NCBI GenBank assembly: GCA_947561715.1
Contig: OX387200.1
Span: forward strand, 4,218,501 to 4,282,500
DNA from: Ascidia mentula
Taxonomy: Eukaryota; Chordata; Ascidiacea; Phlebobranchia; Ascidiidae
Reading direction: 5' to 3'
DNA: 64,000 bases
Position numbers and translations under genes: made by a program. The notes under the pieces are model-generated. The model saw only the letters and a program-made list of their open reading frames with translations, was not told the DNA's origin and ran no database searches. Shown piece after piece: positions 1-58,942 of this stretch. Within the stretch, counting starts at the first letter, position 1; each line of letters opens with the position of its first letter.

Positions 1-1866
1 CGCAAAGCCCTTAATGCTTGGATTAGGTCAAGTGCTTGATATTTTATTGGAAGTATTGTATTTGTCGCAAAATGGTTCTGCCATGAAACGACTTCTGCTG
101 TCGTTAGCAGTTGAAAAAAATTTCAATTAAAAATTCAAAACCGACGGTAATAACTCCAGTTTGTAACATTGAACTTGTGCAACATGTTCGTCATCTGTGA
201 AAGCTTTTTTGTCCGATGACGCGATCAATACTAACTCCTGTGTTGGTCCAATGAAGATAGGTGGGGCTCAGTTCAAGTCCAAAGGTATCTTTTGTCCCAG
301 GGACATTCAGTGCGTTTTTGTACAATTGGTGGGCGGTTTTACGGTCCGTTGCCAGGCCCCGCTCCCTGCATGCTAAACATTTTGCAAACGGTTTTGAAAA
401 CCCACAAGGACTCCGACAGACAAAACAGACGACTTAAATTTCCGTGGTACTTCGCGAGGTTGTTTACAAGATGTTTGTTATAAAGTTCTATTCAATGAAC
501 GAGGTTGTTTTTCTCATAAAGCTCCAGATTGTTAAGGTCTGCTTCACGTAAACCACATAATGTCGTTTTCAGCATGGTCCTTTGTTACATAACAGCTGCC
601 ATATGCCCAACATTAACAAGCTGTGCAAGCTCATGCAAAGTCAAGACATTCCAGAGAACAGCAATGAATCATTGCGAACGATTGTTATCCAACGTTTTTG
701 CAATCCAACTTTACGCACACTGCGCACAAGCGGATGCTATGGTCTCCGGACAGGGGATTTCGTTGAGTCACTCAGGGTCGAACAGTTTTCCCGCCCTTTT
801 TTTGCGGTTCCCGCCAAATTTCACCAACGCGACCTCTGTGGTCTGGATCGCTATGGTTTCGTTTCTTGTTGAAAACACGTTTTCGCTTTTAGTTCTTTAC
901 TTTGGCAAAAGCTGTTCTCGAAGTGGTGCTTTACTCCCTTTTGATTTTATTCTTTTTTTTCTTTTATTTTCAGGCAGTTTTACAGAGAGACCCAGATATA
1001 GAATTCATTCTGGCACCTTCTCCTTTCATTGTTTAATTTCAGGCAAAAGTTTCACTACAAAGTCATGAATAATAGATAAAGCATCTGTGCTTAGAACTCT
1101 TCAACCTCAACGTATAAGACCTGAAGTTCGACGTCAACATTCTACACGAGTTTCTCCGCGAATATCCAACGTTACAAAATTTATTCAACGCCTTTATTGG
1201 AAATACCCGCTGAATATTTTATTGACAGTAAAAATCCATTACCTTCGAACGGAATGTTGTTAATTTCCCTTCTCCCTAATTTGTAGCAGTTTCTACCGAC
1301 CGGACATGGACTTGAATTTCAAATAGAGTTTGTGACTATATTAGGAACATCGCAGGTGGCCAAAAGCTTGGTTCAAATCAAATAACGCGGTATTGCATAA
1401 CAGTATGTTGAGTTACACTTCCTATTCTCCTCTGTCTTACACGAAATGTGGACGGCCGTTGGTCGAGAATCCGATTTCAATCGATTTCACTTCTCACAAG
1501 ATATTTTTGGGTTTCGTTCACGCGTTTCACATAATTCTAGACGTCTTTTGCCAAGATTTACTTCGTGGTTTATTTTCAAGTTTACTTGGCATGTTTGGGT
1601 CTGCATTGTGCGCACGTATACCAAAGAAACTACCTTTGAAGGCTGACTCGTCGTGAAACATTTTTGGCGTATTTGACCTTTGGAATAATTGCGGCACAAA
1701 CTTTTCACGACATAAAAGCATTTCTCTATAAAAAAAATAAATAATCCGCTCATAACCCGACAAGACGGTGTCAGGCGTATCCAGAATCTCTAAACGTAAC
1801 AAATCGCAGCAATGCAAAAACTCGCAATCTAACGTTTAGTACTAAAGTGTTCACTTGTTGTGATAG
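1..1866 (+). other. HUWE1 intron, nothing recognised
   Basis: The stretch precedes the first identified exon, which begins in phase 0 after an AG at 1865-1866. The UBA-domain exon expected next upstream in this family is not here, so this looks like one intron whose 5' end lies outside the window. The reading frames at 529-1068 and 582-872 overlap each other in different frames and match nothing I know. Confidence 0.6.
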
Positions 1867-47513
<45,647 letters not shown>

Positions 47514-48744
47514 AAGCAGAGAGAGCGAAGTTCCTTCAGTTCGTTACCGGTACGTCACGCATATCCTACACGCGCTTAGCATCTAAAACGTTAGGAGGAT
47601 TTTTACAAACAACATTGTGGGATCAGTATTAAAGCAAGGTTCTCTCATTGATTTGAGGACTGAAACATTAACGCTGTATGTTCAACGTATGTTCTGGTAC
47701 CGCATTATAACTTGGTATCCTATTCGTAATTTTTCCAAAGTGCTTTCAAGTTACCGTTTTCAAAACTAGCAATAATTTAAGTTGTGTCCAATGTTTTGAC
47801 ACGCGTCGTTTAACCTTTGCACCCCTGATAGATTTACAGCCTGACAAAAACTGTCAGGAAGTTAGTAGTTAGCTCAGTGTCAGGAAATCTCCCGTTGTGA
47901 GTTAATCATGTATGCAACTTTTTAAAATCTTACGCAATCGCGCATAAATCATGACGCAACTTCCGCGGTCATTACGTGTTCTCTGAACTTGCATCATTAA
48001 ATCTATTTTCTTGTGTTTTGACCGAATTATTCACACTTTTCCCATACGAACTCTGAAGATTCGGTTGTTTGTTTTGTGCAGGAACCTCTAAAGTTCCACT
48101 GCAAGGTTTCGCGGCGTTGGAGGGAATGACCGGTGTGCAGAAATTCCAGATCCACAGAGATGATCGCTCCACGGCCCGACTCCCCTGCGCCCACACGTGG
48201 TAAGTATATATCTTGTAGTGTTGTTTATTTGTCTGGATAACTTCACGACTTTGACAATTTTCGGAAAAAAGTTTACCTCTTGTATATTCATAGTTCTGCC
48301 TTGCTACCTGCTGTGTTTGCTTGTTATACAGAGTTCAGTGATGCTTGTGTTTTCAATCTTTGTGTTTTTTTCCCGTAAAACTCGCCGGCAGCAACCTGCA
48401 AAGATCGCATTTTAGTGTCGTACGCGAATCTCTTTCCTCCCGTTTAAGAATCTTTGTGTTCTCGCTGCTTTTATGTACGATAGTCAGGTGAGCTGAAAAA
48501 CGCAATAAAAATTCAACGAACGTAAACCTCGGTTGCCTTGTGCCTTCAGTCAGTCGGGGGATTCAAAAGACAGAATATGGACGCTTAGATTTTCATGCTA
48601 CATCTTAGTATTTGTTGTGTAGTTCATTTATGTTGTGGTTTTCTGCGGATAAAAAAGAAACCCTACAGATATCTCAAGTGTCTCTGACATGCATGCGGGC
48701 AACTTGTTTTCTTATTTTGAGCAAATTTTAGCACACGAAATTTA
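47514..48744 (+). pseudogene. Duplicate of HUWE1 3' end lacking the terminal exon
   Basis: The copy holds the 3' part of one exon (47514-47549), its intron, the complete next exon (48082-48199) with intact splice sites, and the 3' UTR with AATAAA. Bases matching 46618-47110 (493 bp), which include the terminal exon and stop, are deleted; an insertion of about 34 bp lies near 48612-48650. Identity is otherwise very high. The four exonic differences (TTT/TTC, GTC/GTT, ACG/ACC, GCT/GCG) are all synonymous. The first exon part lacks an acceptor, so the copy cannot encode a HECT domain alone. Confidence 0.92.
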
Positions 48745-51700
48745 GCTGATGAAGGACCTTTGGCGTAAACGTGGGATTTTTTGTCAAGAAGGTCGATTAT
48801 GACGTAACAAAATATTCTATATTCGGAACAACCGAGTTAAGAAGTTCTACAGATATTTATTCTCGAATTGCACATTCGGCAAAACATGACACCGACTCCG
48901 TGGTGTTTAATGGGCCGCAAAACCAAATATAGGGCCGAGGTATTTTCCCATCCTGTGTATTGGGATCTAGTTCAACTTTCGTAAAATTGTTTATTGTCCG
49001 CTTTCGTTTAATTTGTTGAATCTCATTTTGTCGGCAAACGATATTTTGAAACTATCACGCAAACTTGGACAACTTAAATTAGATTTAAATTCAAATTGGA
49101 TCAATTCAGAAAAGTTTACCAAATTCACCCCAAAACTAGAAAACGAACTGAAAATTTCATCTGTGTTGTATCATGAACACAAATAATTTGGATGGTAGAT
49201 TGCTTGGTAGGATTTTAAATTCGCTGCGTAATATTTTAAAATGAGATAAATTTCACTAAATTAATAAACCTGACTACACGTCACTGACCACGCTTGAACC
49301 ATTCTTACTTTCATTGGCGGTTAAACATGTGGTAAATACCGCAAAAATTGTCACCCGTATATGTCCCTCGACCAGTAGCGATGTGTAAAACACCCCGAAA
49401 GAAAAATCTGTCGTTCTCACGGGATTCTTGGTTTTGCACACGGATTTGCTAACGCGATGTCGTAATGCTTAAATCCGATACCTTAACCCAATGCGGCCAA
49501 TTATGCTCCAAATGCCACCCGGGTCCGTTTAAGGTCAAAATGGATAATTGTATAATTTGCCGCAAAGTTCCATTTCCGAGTTGTACTTCGGCTGAACCCG
49601 ATAAGCTCATTCGCACTCAACTGACAGTGGAAGTTATGTTGATTCATTTCATGACCCCTTGCAGCAAGTCGTATTTTTAACTTCTACTGTCGGTTACTAA
49701 TACAAGTTTTTTACCCTTTTCAATCCCATGGGGCTCAAATTTGGGGGTTGTAGATCATTTTTGTGCTGGGGTTTCTTTTTATTCGCACCTCGGTTTAGAC
49801 GCAAGCTATTTGCGTCGTGCGTTTATGTCACGCATAGAATGTCAATGCAACCTTTCGTCGTCAAATGCGGTAAAATATATTTTAGCGCGGTGTGCAAACC
49901 AGAATATCACGAAACACTGCCACCCACAATAGCACGAGTTTCATCATACACTCAGATTTACGAAATGAACGTTTTACCGCATAAAAGGAGATGACGTTTG
50001 TAGAAAACGCATCACAATGAAACACGCATGACTTGCAAAATCTATTAATACGACTATCAATCCGTTTTACTAATTTCGCACAATAAGCTTTTGACAAGTA
50101 AACCATAACCCCACTGTATTCGGTAAGCAACCTCTGCATATCGGAAACAATTCGTCAAATATTTTAAGCCAATGCAGAATAATAACTTAGAATACTTTTG
50201 CGATATACACTTAAATTTATTTTTGGAAAAATTTAAATTTACCACAATACCGTTAATTGGCAAGAAGTTCGTCCACTTATTGTATATATGTATTTTTATT
50301 GTTAGTTTCTATTCGCTTGTAAATTAAAAACAAATTTGCATTTTAAGATAAGCCCGGAACCCAAAACGAAGGAAAGCGCATTTCAGCAACTTGGATTGAA
50401 TAAGTTGAACGCCTAGCGGGAATGTTGCATAAATCCCACGCCCAACTTCACAATTGTACAGTGTGAACGTGTCAGTTGACGAGTTTCGCAAACTCATCAC
50501 TTTCGCGGGGGGAAACCGCTGCGTCATCACCCAGCTGATCGCTTACGCAACGAAGCGTGTCTGGAATCACCGCATAACGTTTGCGTGATTACTGCGGCGT
50601 AGAAATGTGAATATTAATTGCGATCCGGTACTTTATAACTAATTCGTAAATGTCACTGCACGTGACATCCCAATTACGGATATAGAAAGCGGAAAGTTCC
50701 TTCATATAGAAACAGCAGTCGAAATAGTGGGGAATTTGTGTGGTTGCAAAAGAATCTTTCAGTAGTTATCTAAAACGGGGAACGTGGTGCAGCGCTCGTC
50801 CAAGTAGTTGCGTTAGTTTTGAAAAGTCATTGTTTTGCAAATTACGATGCTCGAAAATGCGGAAATCATTTTCGGACGATGGGTATTTTTACATATTTTA
50901 ATATGGCATGTAGGTCACATAAGATTGGGCTCCCGAAAGCAATATTGCACTGGGTTGAACCTTCAACTGTTGCAAGTGACAACATGTGAAATATTCATTA
51001 CCGCGGCAAAGCCAGCGTTTTCCTGCAGATAGTATATCACCAATTCAAAACATCCGAATTTGGTCGAAAATGTGTGTTGTCCTTCATCATGTTTTTACTT
51101 AAAAAAGTCTGCATGTCCCTAAAGTCTTTATGTCGTTGGCAGACAAAAAAGCAATTCTGGAAGTCTTTGCTTGGCCGTTTGGTCAGCAAAGTCGTCTTAT
51201 AGTCACACCAGCTGCACTTGATGAGACCTTTTAGGTAGAAACAGTGGCCATCTGTTTTATACACAAAAAACAATACTGTCTTCAACTACGGACTGATATA
51301 CGGTTGTTAAACATTTGTAAAACTTTCTTTCCATTTTTGTCTAATTTTAAGATTTTCTGAATACGGCAGAAAACCTTCGAACAGGTGGAAAAGTGAAAAG
51401 TTTTGCTGCCTTGCTTTAATATGGAAATGGGGAACGAAAATTAAACCAATATATTTGATGAAAAACGACTTAATTGAATTTTGTACAGTTGAATTCTGAA
51501 CTTTACTTACTCCACAAATAAATCCCTTTCCAACGTAGAACGAAAAGCATGAAATGTGTATATTTACACTTAAGCGAAGCCAGCCTTATTAGGAAAGCAA
51601 TTTGCATGTTCAATAATTCCCGGAAATGTTTTTCTTCCCATACGCGCATACGAAGAAACATTTCGCCACCGCGATGAAATGGCAATTTGCAAATTGACCA

Positions 51701-52624
51701 TCTATGACATAAGTGTGCCAAAAACTGCTCCCCACTTCCGCGAAATCTCACCAACGAAACAAAAGCGTTTTATCCCGGAAAAGATCACAATCAGGAGCCG
51801 GGATTGTTTTTCGGAACATCGCAATTACCATTTCGAATTTTTGAAACACGCAAAAAAAATTCTTTCGTGACATTTCTCATGTTAGAGTCGATGTTCCAGT
51901 TCTTGAAATGTGCTCCTCTCCCAGTAGGAAATGGCTCCCGGCGGCAAAAGTCCGCAACACAATAGATTCAGAAAGTCGACTCTATATTTAGCCCAACAGC
52001 AGCAAACTGATTCGTCCGCGAGAACGTTCGATATTCATTTTCTTGTCGAACGAGAGCGGGATGTGTCATCTGAAGTGACGTCGATGCGAAACGACAAACA
52101 AATAGCGACCCTCCACCCCCCACCGACGTGTGACGTAACGCGAACAGGAAATGCATGGGTTTAATTAGTGCGAGTGGGGCAAGTGCGCACAAAGAAAAGC
52201 GAAAGTCCAGATTGAAATCCATCCTTATTCGGGGAGTACCAGCAGTCCCGTAATAGGACATTGCTCGTCATTTTGTTCCCCTTCGGACATTCGCTCGCAC
52301 TCTCCCTCTGTCATTTGCATTAAGGCGAGGGTGACTTTGCGTTAAACGATGACATTTACAGAGCAAATATTGTTTGCGCAACGGCGTGACGTCACATCCG
52401 CTCCGGTCCAACCCCCTCCCCAAGATCCTCTCCATCTTCCCCCCATCATCCGCATCGCGTGCCATATCGAGAGGTCACGTGGCCTCTTTGACGAAGGGAA
52501 GTTTTCGTCACTTCTGATTTTCGCACTTTAAACTCGAGCGGTGCAGTTAGATCGGATGACGCAAACGTTACGTATCCGTGGGCGATCATGAGCGGTGACG
52601 CGCGCTCACGGATGCCAGGGTATC
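48745..52624. other. Intergenic region, no gene recognised
   Basis: About 3.9 kb between the HUWE1 duplicate and the protease-homolog promoter. Short reading frames on both strands (for example 49465-49680, 51503-51754, 51931-52164) show no family motif or convincing splice structure. The last 150 bases carry promoter-like elements. Confidence 0.6.
52471..52486 (+). promoter_or_regulatory. E-box in an inverted repeat upstream of the protease homolog
   Basis: GAGGTCACGTGGCCTC places a CACGTG core inside the inverted repeat GAGG/CCTC, about 150 bp upstream of the TATA box. It is a possible bHLH-zip factor site; assignment rests on sequence alone. Confidence 0.4.
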
Positions 52625-52632
52625 TATATAAA
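52625..52632 (+). promoter_or_regulatory. TATA box of the protease-homolog gene
   Basis: TATATAAA lies about 170 bp upstream of the ATG at 52797. This predicts transcription starting near 52655 and a 5' UTR of about 140 nt. A TATA promoter fits a tissue-restricted secreted protein. Confidence 0.7.
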
Positions 52633-52796
52633 CCCGCACACATTGGGTTTTGGGCATAGAAACATCTTTTCTGAGAAGCATCAAGCAAAGCAAACTTATT
52701 TGAGAAGACAACACTCGAAGAAATTTCACCAACGACGAAGAAAAATTAGTTACATTGACGTATTCTCGACAAGAATAACATACAAAGATAGAAAGC

Positions 52797-55700
52797 ATGA
52801 AGTGGTGAGTTGCGGCGTGTTGCATTGGTTAATGTTCAATGTTTTTTAACTGTTTTTATTTGTATAGGATAATTTCAACTGCCCTACTGTGTTCTGTGGC
52901 CGCATTCCTTCCAATTGCATCTGGCGTGGGTATGTCCTTAACCTCATAATCTTCGTTTAAATGAAAAATCTTCTCATAATAATTCTAATTCGGATCCTTT
53001 TTACGTGTTACATAAGTTTTACTTACGAAACGTTAGTGCACAAACCATACGTAAAAGTGTATTCATAATTTTACAGTAATTTGCGCAACACTAAAGAAAA
53101 ATACTAAATCCCTTACACGTTCCTCCACGAATAACTCGTATTTGCATTTGCAACAATCTCCTTTTGCGATCAGCGCACGATTCTTCGGCACGATAAACCG
53201 GTCATCGAGCGCCTTATCAAGTGTTTTGTTATTGTGTTCAACAGTGCCATGCGTAGACCGTTCGCGACAGTGCAAGGATTTTCGTATGTACTGTGGCCAT
53301 GGCTCAATGTCCTCGTATTGTCCGATTACCTGCAACGCCTGCCAGTCAAGTAAGTAGTTATTTTCCGTTCTTATGATAAATTTTTGTTTGGAAATAATGT
53401 TAAGAGCTACCGAAGGGTTGTCTTTTGATTAAAAAATTAGGTTTTTAGCAACTGGTGTAATTGTTTATAAGTGTTTTTCCGTAAGACGTTTCCTCTGAAT
53501 AGTTAAGCCCAGGTTGAACCCGATACAAACAAACACAGTTATTTTTTGGAAAGTAACGTTATTTACATTTGTCAGACCCATGTGCCCAGCAAAATAACGG
53601 AGGATGCAGTCATATTTGCAACTGGATCGAAGAGAAAATAGAATGTGGCTGTCCCACCGGATTTAAGATAGCCGAAGACACAAAAACTTGCGTCGGTAAG
53701 TTCAAGGTTGAAAATTTGTCCAAACAAACTTGCAACTCAAAAGCTGGTTGGAGTTAAAACTTTGGAGTAATTGCCAGAACTAAAAACTAAAGCTCTTCTG
53801 TGTGTATCAAAAAATCACTTTATTCTCAGACGTCAACGAGTGTACCGAGGGCCCGAACCCCTGCCCGAAACTTTTCGGTCAGCAATATTGTGTCAACACC
53901 GTTGGCTCGTTTTTCTGCGCCGATGCAAAACAGTGTTCCTCCAACGATTCACTAGTCATGAATTACTACAGAAGCCAGGAATGTTGCAACGTAAAAAACA
54001 GTAAGCAATTATCCTACGCACGACTTAAATTATATTTTTTAGGTTGAAACATTTTGGCGGCGACATACATTGCTTGCTTAAACTTTTTGGCTTTAAGTTG
54101 AACATATTATTTGGTTAAACTTTTTGGCTTAAGTTTGCGTTGCTGTTTTGTGGATTCTTATCTAACTTATGCAAATGTTACATAAAAACTTGCAAACACA
54201 ATACGAATATACGTTTAAAGCTGAAAAATAATTAGAGACATAAATTATTTACAGCCTTCGATTTTATTATCAAAAATTGTAAAGCTGATTTAAGAATGCC
54301 GCCATATTTCCAAACAATGAGTATCGAGTTTTAAATTTTTTTTACTTATAGCTGCTTGTGGAACAACGGCCGACATTCGGTCTCACCTTCCCCAAGAAAC
54401 CATCGCACCCCAACCTCGAATCTTGGGAGGATTTAAGTCATCACTTTCAGCCTGGCCGTGGATGGTAATTTTGCATTGTTTCGTAACAATCATGTATTGT
54501 AGGTATAGAACACGCTCTATGTGCGCACAATACCCAATGTTTAGCCCAAACTAACATTATGTATCAACAATACTTTCAACATTTTTTAAAATATTTTGTT
54601 CTGCGCAGGGGCAACTGGTCAACAACGGGCTTCACACCTGCGGTGGAACTCTTTTGTCCAAAACCTGGATGGTCACAGCCGCTCATTGTGTTAGGTAATT
54701 ATTATAAACAAGTCTATGAGCTTCAAACTGCAAATTGTCAAGATACGAATTGTGTTCAAATATTCAGTATTTGCTAATTTTGTAGCGGAACTGACAAGGA
54801 CCTGAATATCAAAGTGGTCTTGGGTCACGTGCAGCGAGCTGACCTTTTCGTCAGAACAGGAACAAGAGTCGAAAAAAGCATAAAAAAGGTGGGGCAAATA
54901 ATTAATTACAAATGATTTACCACTAAACTCGATAAAAATGGATTTGACAACTGAACTGTCTTGTGTCCGAAAATTAGTGCAACCAAAAGTAACTTTGTTT
55001 TTTCCCTTCGGAAAAAGGTAAACTTGCCAGTCACCTGTAGATATGCAATGTCTTTGCGACTCAAAACAATTTTCTCCTTTCAGGTAATTCGTCACGAAAA
55101 TCCCTCACAAAATGATATTGCGCTGATTGAACTTTCTTCCCCTGTTGTGTTCAATGATTACATCAGTCCCGTGTGTTTACCGTGCGGCGACAAACCGCTC
55201 ACCGGCGACACCTGCTGGGCAACTGGATTTGGAAGCACAAGTACTAATTGATAATTTTCTTCTGCACCTGTAAAGTTTCTGTAAACTAACGTCTTTGATA
55301 TAAATATACAGTTAACTAAAATGTATATACACTGAGAAACAATCTTCACTCGGGATTAAGTAAAAATTTACCACACAATAAAGTATTATTCGGTGTCCTT
55401 TGATCTTATAGTGACTCTTTGGACATTTTGCAACCCGCCCGCACTGTCCAACAAAGTTAAATTCCTTTTTTTGCGCAGGTGCCGAAGTGATCGCTCCGGT
55501 GGCCGAGCTTCGTGAGGTCGACCTTCCAATTGCCGGAATTAACAACTGTATTAAGGCCTTTGAAGGAAGTGAGTCCCCGGTGAACAGGTCTACCATGATG
55601 TGCGCTGGTTATACTGAGGGTGGTAAAGACACTTGCTTCGGTAAGCATCAAAATTTTAGCTTGTATTCACCTGAAACTGTGTATATCGTTTGTTGTTATT

Positions 55701-57669
55701 TGCATAAAAAATGAACTGATTATTAATTGAACTGAAATTCAACAGATTATCTTTCTATTAAAACAATTATTTATTGTTTAATCATTTCACTTTACTTCAA
55801 ACGGTAAATCATCTAGACTCTTTACGTTTGTATTCATACTAAGGAAATTTATATGCATACAATAGACTTCCACGATCACGTGACTAATTACGGCGTTTTG
55901 ATTGGCAGGTGACGGCGGTGGTCCCCTCGTGTGTCAGCGTAAGGATTCGTGTAGTTGGTATTTAAGCGGAATCACTTCGTTCGGCCAGGGATGCGGCCGA
56001 CCTGGCTCATATGGGGTTTACACCAACGTGTTGCGCTTCGAAAGCTGGATCAAAGAGAACATGGGAGAAACTGACGCCGCCGAACTTTGTAAGTATTTGC
56101 AAACGTTAGTGCTTGGAAAACACTAAACGAAAGTTTCGACTGCTAAAAAAAAAAAAGTTAAAAAAGCTATTGCATTGGCCTGACACGAAGACTAATATTT
56201 GTCAAACAAATGACGATCTGTGCATAATGGGTCATCGGAAAAGGGAATATATACAGTATGTAAAATAATAAGTGTTGAAAATAGCGTTGACAAATTCAAA
56301 CAGCCATAAAATTCCTTTGAAGTGATGACGATTATCCAGTTAGGGGGAGAGTGAAATTTAACCTTTTTTTGAAGTATTGTCACGAAAATTGGCAAAATTT
56401 TAGCCACTGAGATTGCTTCGGGCAGAAAAACCTAAATTGTATAAAATGTGCGCCTGTGTCAAAATAAGTGAACACCATAAAGCGACAAAAAACTCCGTCA
56501 CTAAGTAACGACCAATAATATGTCATTAAAGTGACAGTAGGGGATTCACTATGGGGCTTGAGAGATGTATTTGGCGTGGTAAGCGGCATGTACGCAGGAT
56601 TACAATATATCTGAAACAACAAGGGACTTTCTGGCAAGGAAAATGTTGTTCAATGATTTCGTAACCGCATTTTGTTTGAAACTAACGTGTTCGGTACGCA
56701 ATGTGACTCCGGGGAAATTTGAATGCTTTTTAGAACAAAAAGTTTGAAGCCACAGGCCATTTTTGAATCAGCAAAGTTTACGTCCACTTTCTCATGCTAT
56801 TTAGATGAAAACAATTAACTTCCTTCATCCATGTTGTAATAAGTAATATTTCAACATGATGTTTCTTGCTCTATAAGTATTTGTAATTAACTACTTTCCC
56901 GAAGCCGTTTTAAATTGAACATGAATCTCGGCCGAAACATTAGACGAAAATACGTCAGAATAACATTTGTCGATCGTTGCGTTGCTCACAATAAACAGCA
57001 GATTTTGACGGGTAAGCGAGCGGAGGGGAAACCCCGTGCGTGACAAGTTCCTGTGCGTTCACAACAGGAAAAGCTGTGCAACGTAAATGAGCACTGTGTA
57101 ATATTGTGTGACTCATATCTTAATTACAATGTATTTGCCTCCACAGTTGGTGTGCTAAATCATAGCGCACAACACTTTTCATATTTTTTGATGTTATTTT
57201 AAACTTGTTTTCACACAAAAAATTACGAGGCATGTCTTCTTCAAAAATTATGGGCCGACATTTTATTTATTTGTATTTTTTTCATTTTTTTCCAGGCAGT
57301 CACGATTACAATCCCTGCTCTGGCTTAACAAACCACTTGCGAGGATGCCAGGAAAGCGCGTACGCTTGCAACGGTCAAGCGGCAGCCGGATGTCAACTCA
57401 CGTGCTGTCTCCGCCAATTCGAACGTAAGCTTCAACTACAGTTGTGACATCACAAAGTTAAACCTTTGTTCTGTTTATGATTAACGTTTTTCAAAGATTT
57501 TGTGACAAACATATTTTACCACTTCATTTTGTTCACCACAGGCGAACCAAGTTGCTTTGATTCACCCGGGTTCGGGGCTTCCTGTGAGATGTTCAAGAGC
57601 AAATGCGAAGATCGAAATTACGACTCATACATGAGGACCAACTGCAAGAAGACCTGCGCCTTTTGTTAA
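52797..57669 (+). CDS. Secreted ShKT-EGF-trypsin-like-ShKT protein, inactive serine protease homolog
   Basis: Thirteen in-frame coding exons, 507 residues: 52797-52804, 52868-52929, 53245-53349, 53576-53695, 53830-54000, 54352-54464, 54609-54694, 54786-54888, 55084-55240, 55479-55640, 55909-56088, 57296-57424, 57542-57669. Order: signal peptide (MKWIISTALLCSVAAFLP), ShKT (C-x6-C-x6-C-x8-C-x3-C-x2-C), EGF, calcium-binding-type EGF (DVNECTEG), linker, S1 domain from RILGG (cleavage site R178-I179), then a seven-Cys ShK-like module and a terminal ShKT. The His (TAAHC, H219) and Asp (NDIALI, D267) are present, as is the trypsin S1-pocket Asp (KDTC, D359). The Ser motif reads GDGGGPL, with Gly at 365. 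It should bind but not cleave; ligand unknown. The ATG follows a TATA box and opens a signal peptide. Confidence 0.9.
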
Positions 57670-58936
57670 ACTTAACTCGGTCTTTGTTACGTCATAGTCG
57701 CCGTTTTTTATGTCACAACAACACGGTACTGATAGCGTATATATGGACCACATGCATGGCATTTATCATTTGTATGTTTTCTAAAAAGTCACGACTGTGA
57801 AAAAGAATAACTTAAAAAACTGTTTTGTATAAAATTATTTATTGTTTTGCTACGATTTTTATGGTTTTATATGTAGCCTTGATGTTTACCTGTTTTGTAA
57901 GGAAACACTTTTGTGACTCTCTGTCGCGCCCTTTTTGATTTTCACACAGCTTACCACAGTTCCATATTTTTGCGATATTCACTTTTCTTCTCGTAAACAT
58001 TTGTACAAATACATCCTTGCATTCTGCAACATTTTATTTTATATCGAGAAAAAGCATTAAGGTTAGACTGTCGAGTCAGGTTACGCGTGATGCGCATTAT
58101 TTTTCCTCAAAACATAACGCTATAGTTTAGTTTTTACCGACTCATGCAGTTGATGTGGATAAATTATTGTATCACATTTCGTCAAAGACCCTGGATTTCA
58201 GTAAGCATACAACAAGTAAACGAGTATTTAAAGTATTTATACATACATATCAGAGCAAAATAAAAGCAAGCAAATGGCTTCTTAATGAAACAAAATCGCA
58301 TTAGGCATTTTCCTACAAAGGCATTACAGATAACTAAAGCACTTCATATTTGGTCGGATAAAAATACAGAATCTGCTCCTAAATGCACAGTAAATTAAAA
58401 ATGAAAAAAACTCACAAATCTGGCACCAGCAATCAGGGCATTTTGATAATCTTGTGCTAAATTACAATAATTTGCACACTTTAACGGACTGTTAGAAGAT
58501 GCGGAAATTGCGCAAACCACGTTGACCATTTTGACGTGAACATAATTGAAGATAGAAAGTTTTGAAGAATTGGTGACTGGTGTTTTTGAATGATAGTTTC
58601 TACATAAGTAAAATGCGAACGAAACAAGGGGGATTCGATGATGGTGGTGTAACGCGTTCAACCAGTAATACGTTTTTACGAATAGAAATATAATTTAAAG
58701 GGGCTAAGCATTCATATGAAGGTAGCGGAATGCGACCATCTCAGCACAAACAAACAACACACTTTACGTAACAAGTTATAAATTTACATTACCTACTAAA
58801 AAATTCCGCAAACAGAGTGAAAGGAGCTAAAAAGGTTACACTTTTTTACCACATCGCGATTCCAAGTAAGGATATTATGAGTAAGTTTGATGCTTCGCTG
58901 GACCTCAAGAGATGTTTTTACTCGCCACGCCCTGCG
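57670..58936. other. Convergent 3' region between protease homolog and SLC35B4
   Basis: AT-rich spacer between two convergent genes. AATAAA at 58259-58264 (+ strand) is the best canonical polyadenylation signal for the protease homolog, 590 bases after its stop. The reading frame 58395-58661 on the - strand shows no family signature. Confidence 0.55.
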
Positions 58937-58942
58937 TTTATT
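58937..58942 (-). terminator. Possible SLC35B4 polyadenylation signal overlapping the stop codon
   Basis: On the minus strand the last codons read GAA TAA A, so AATAAA spans the stop. No other AATAAA was seen in the next several hundred bases downstream on that strand. If used, the 3' UTR would be only some tens of bases. Confidence 0.35.
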
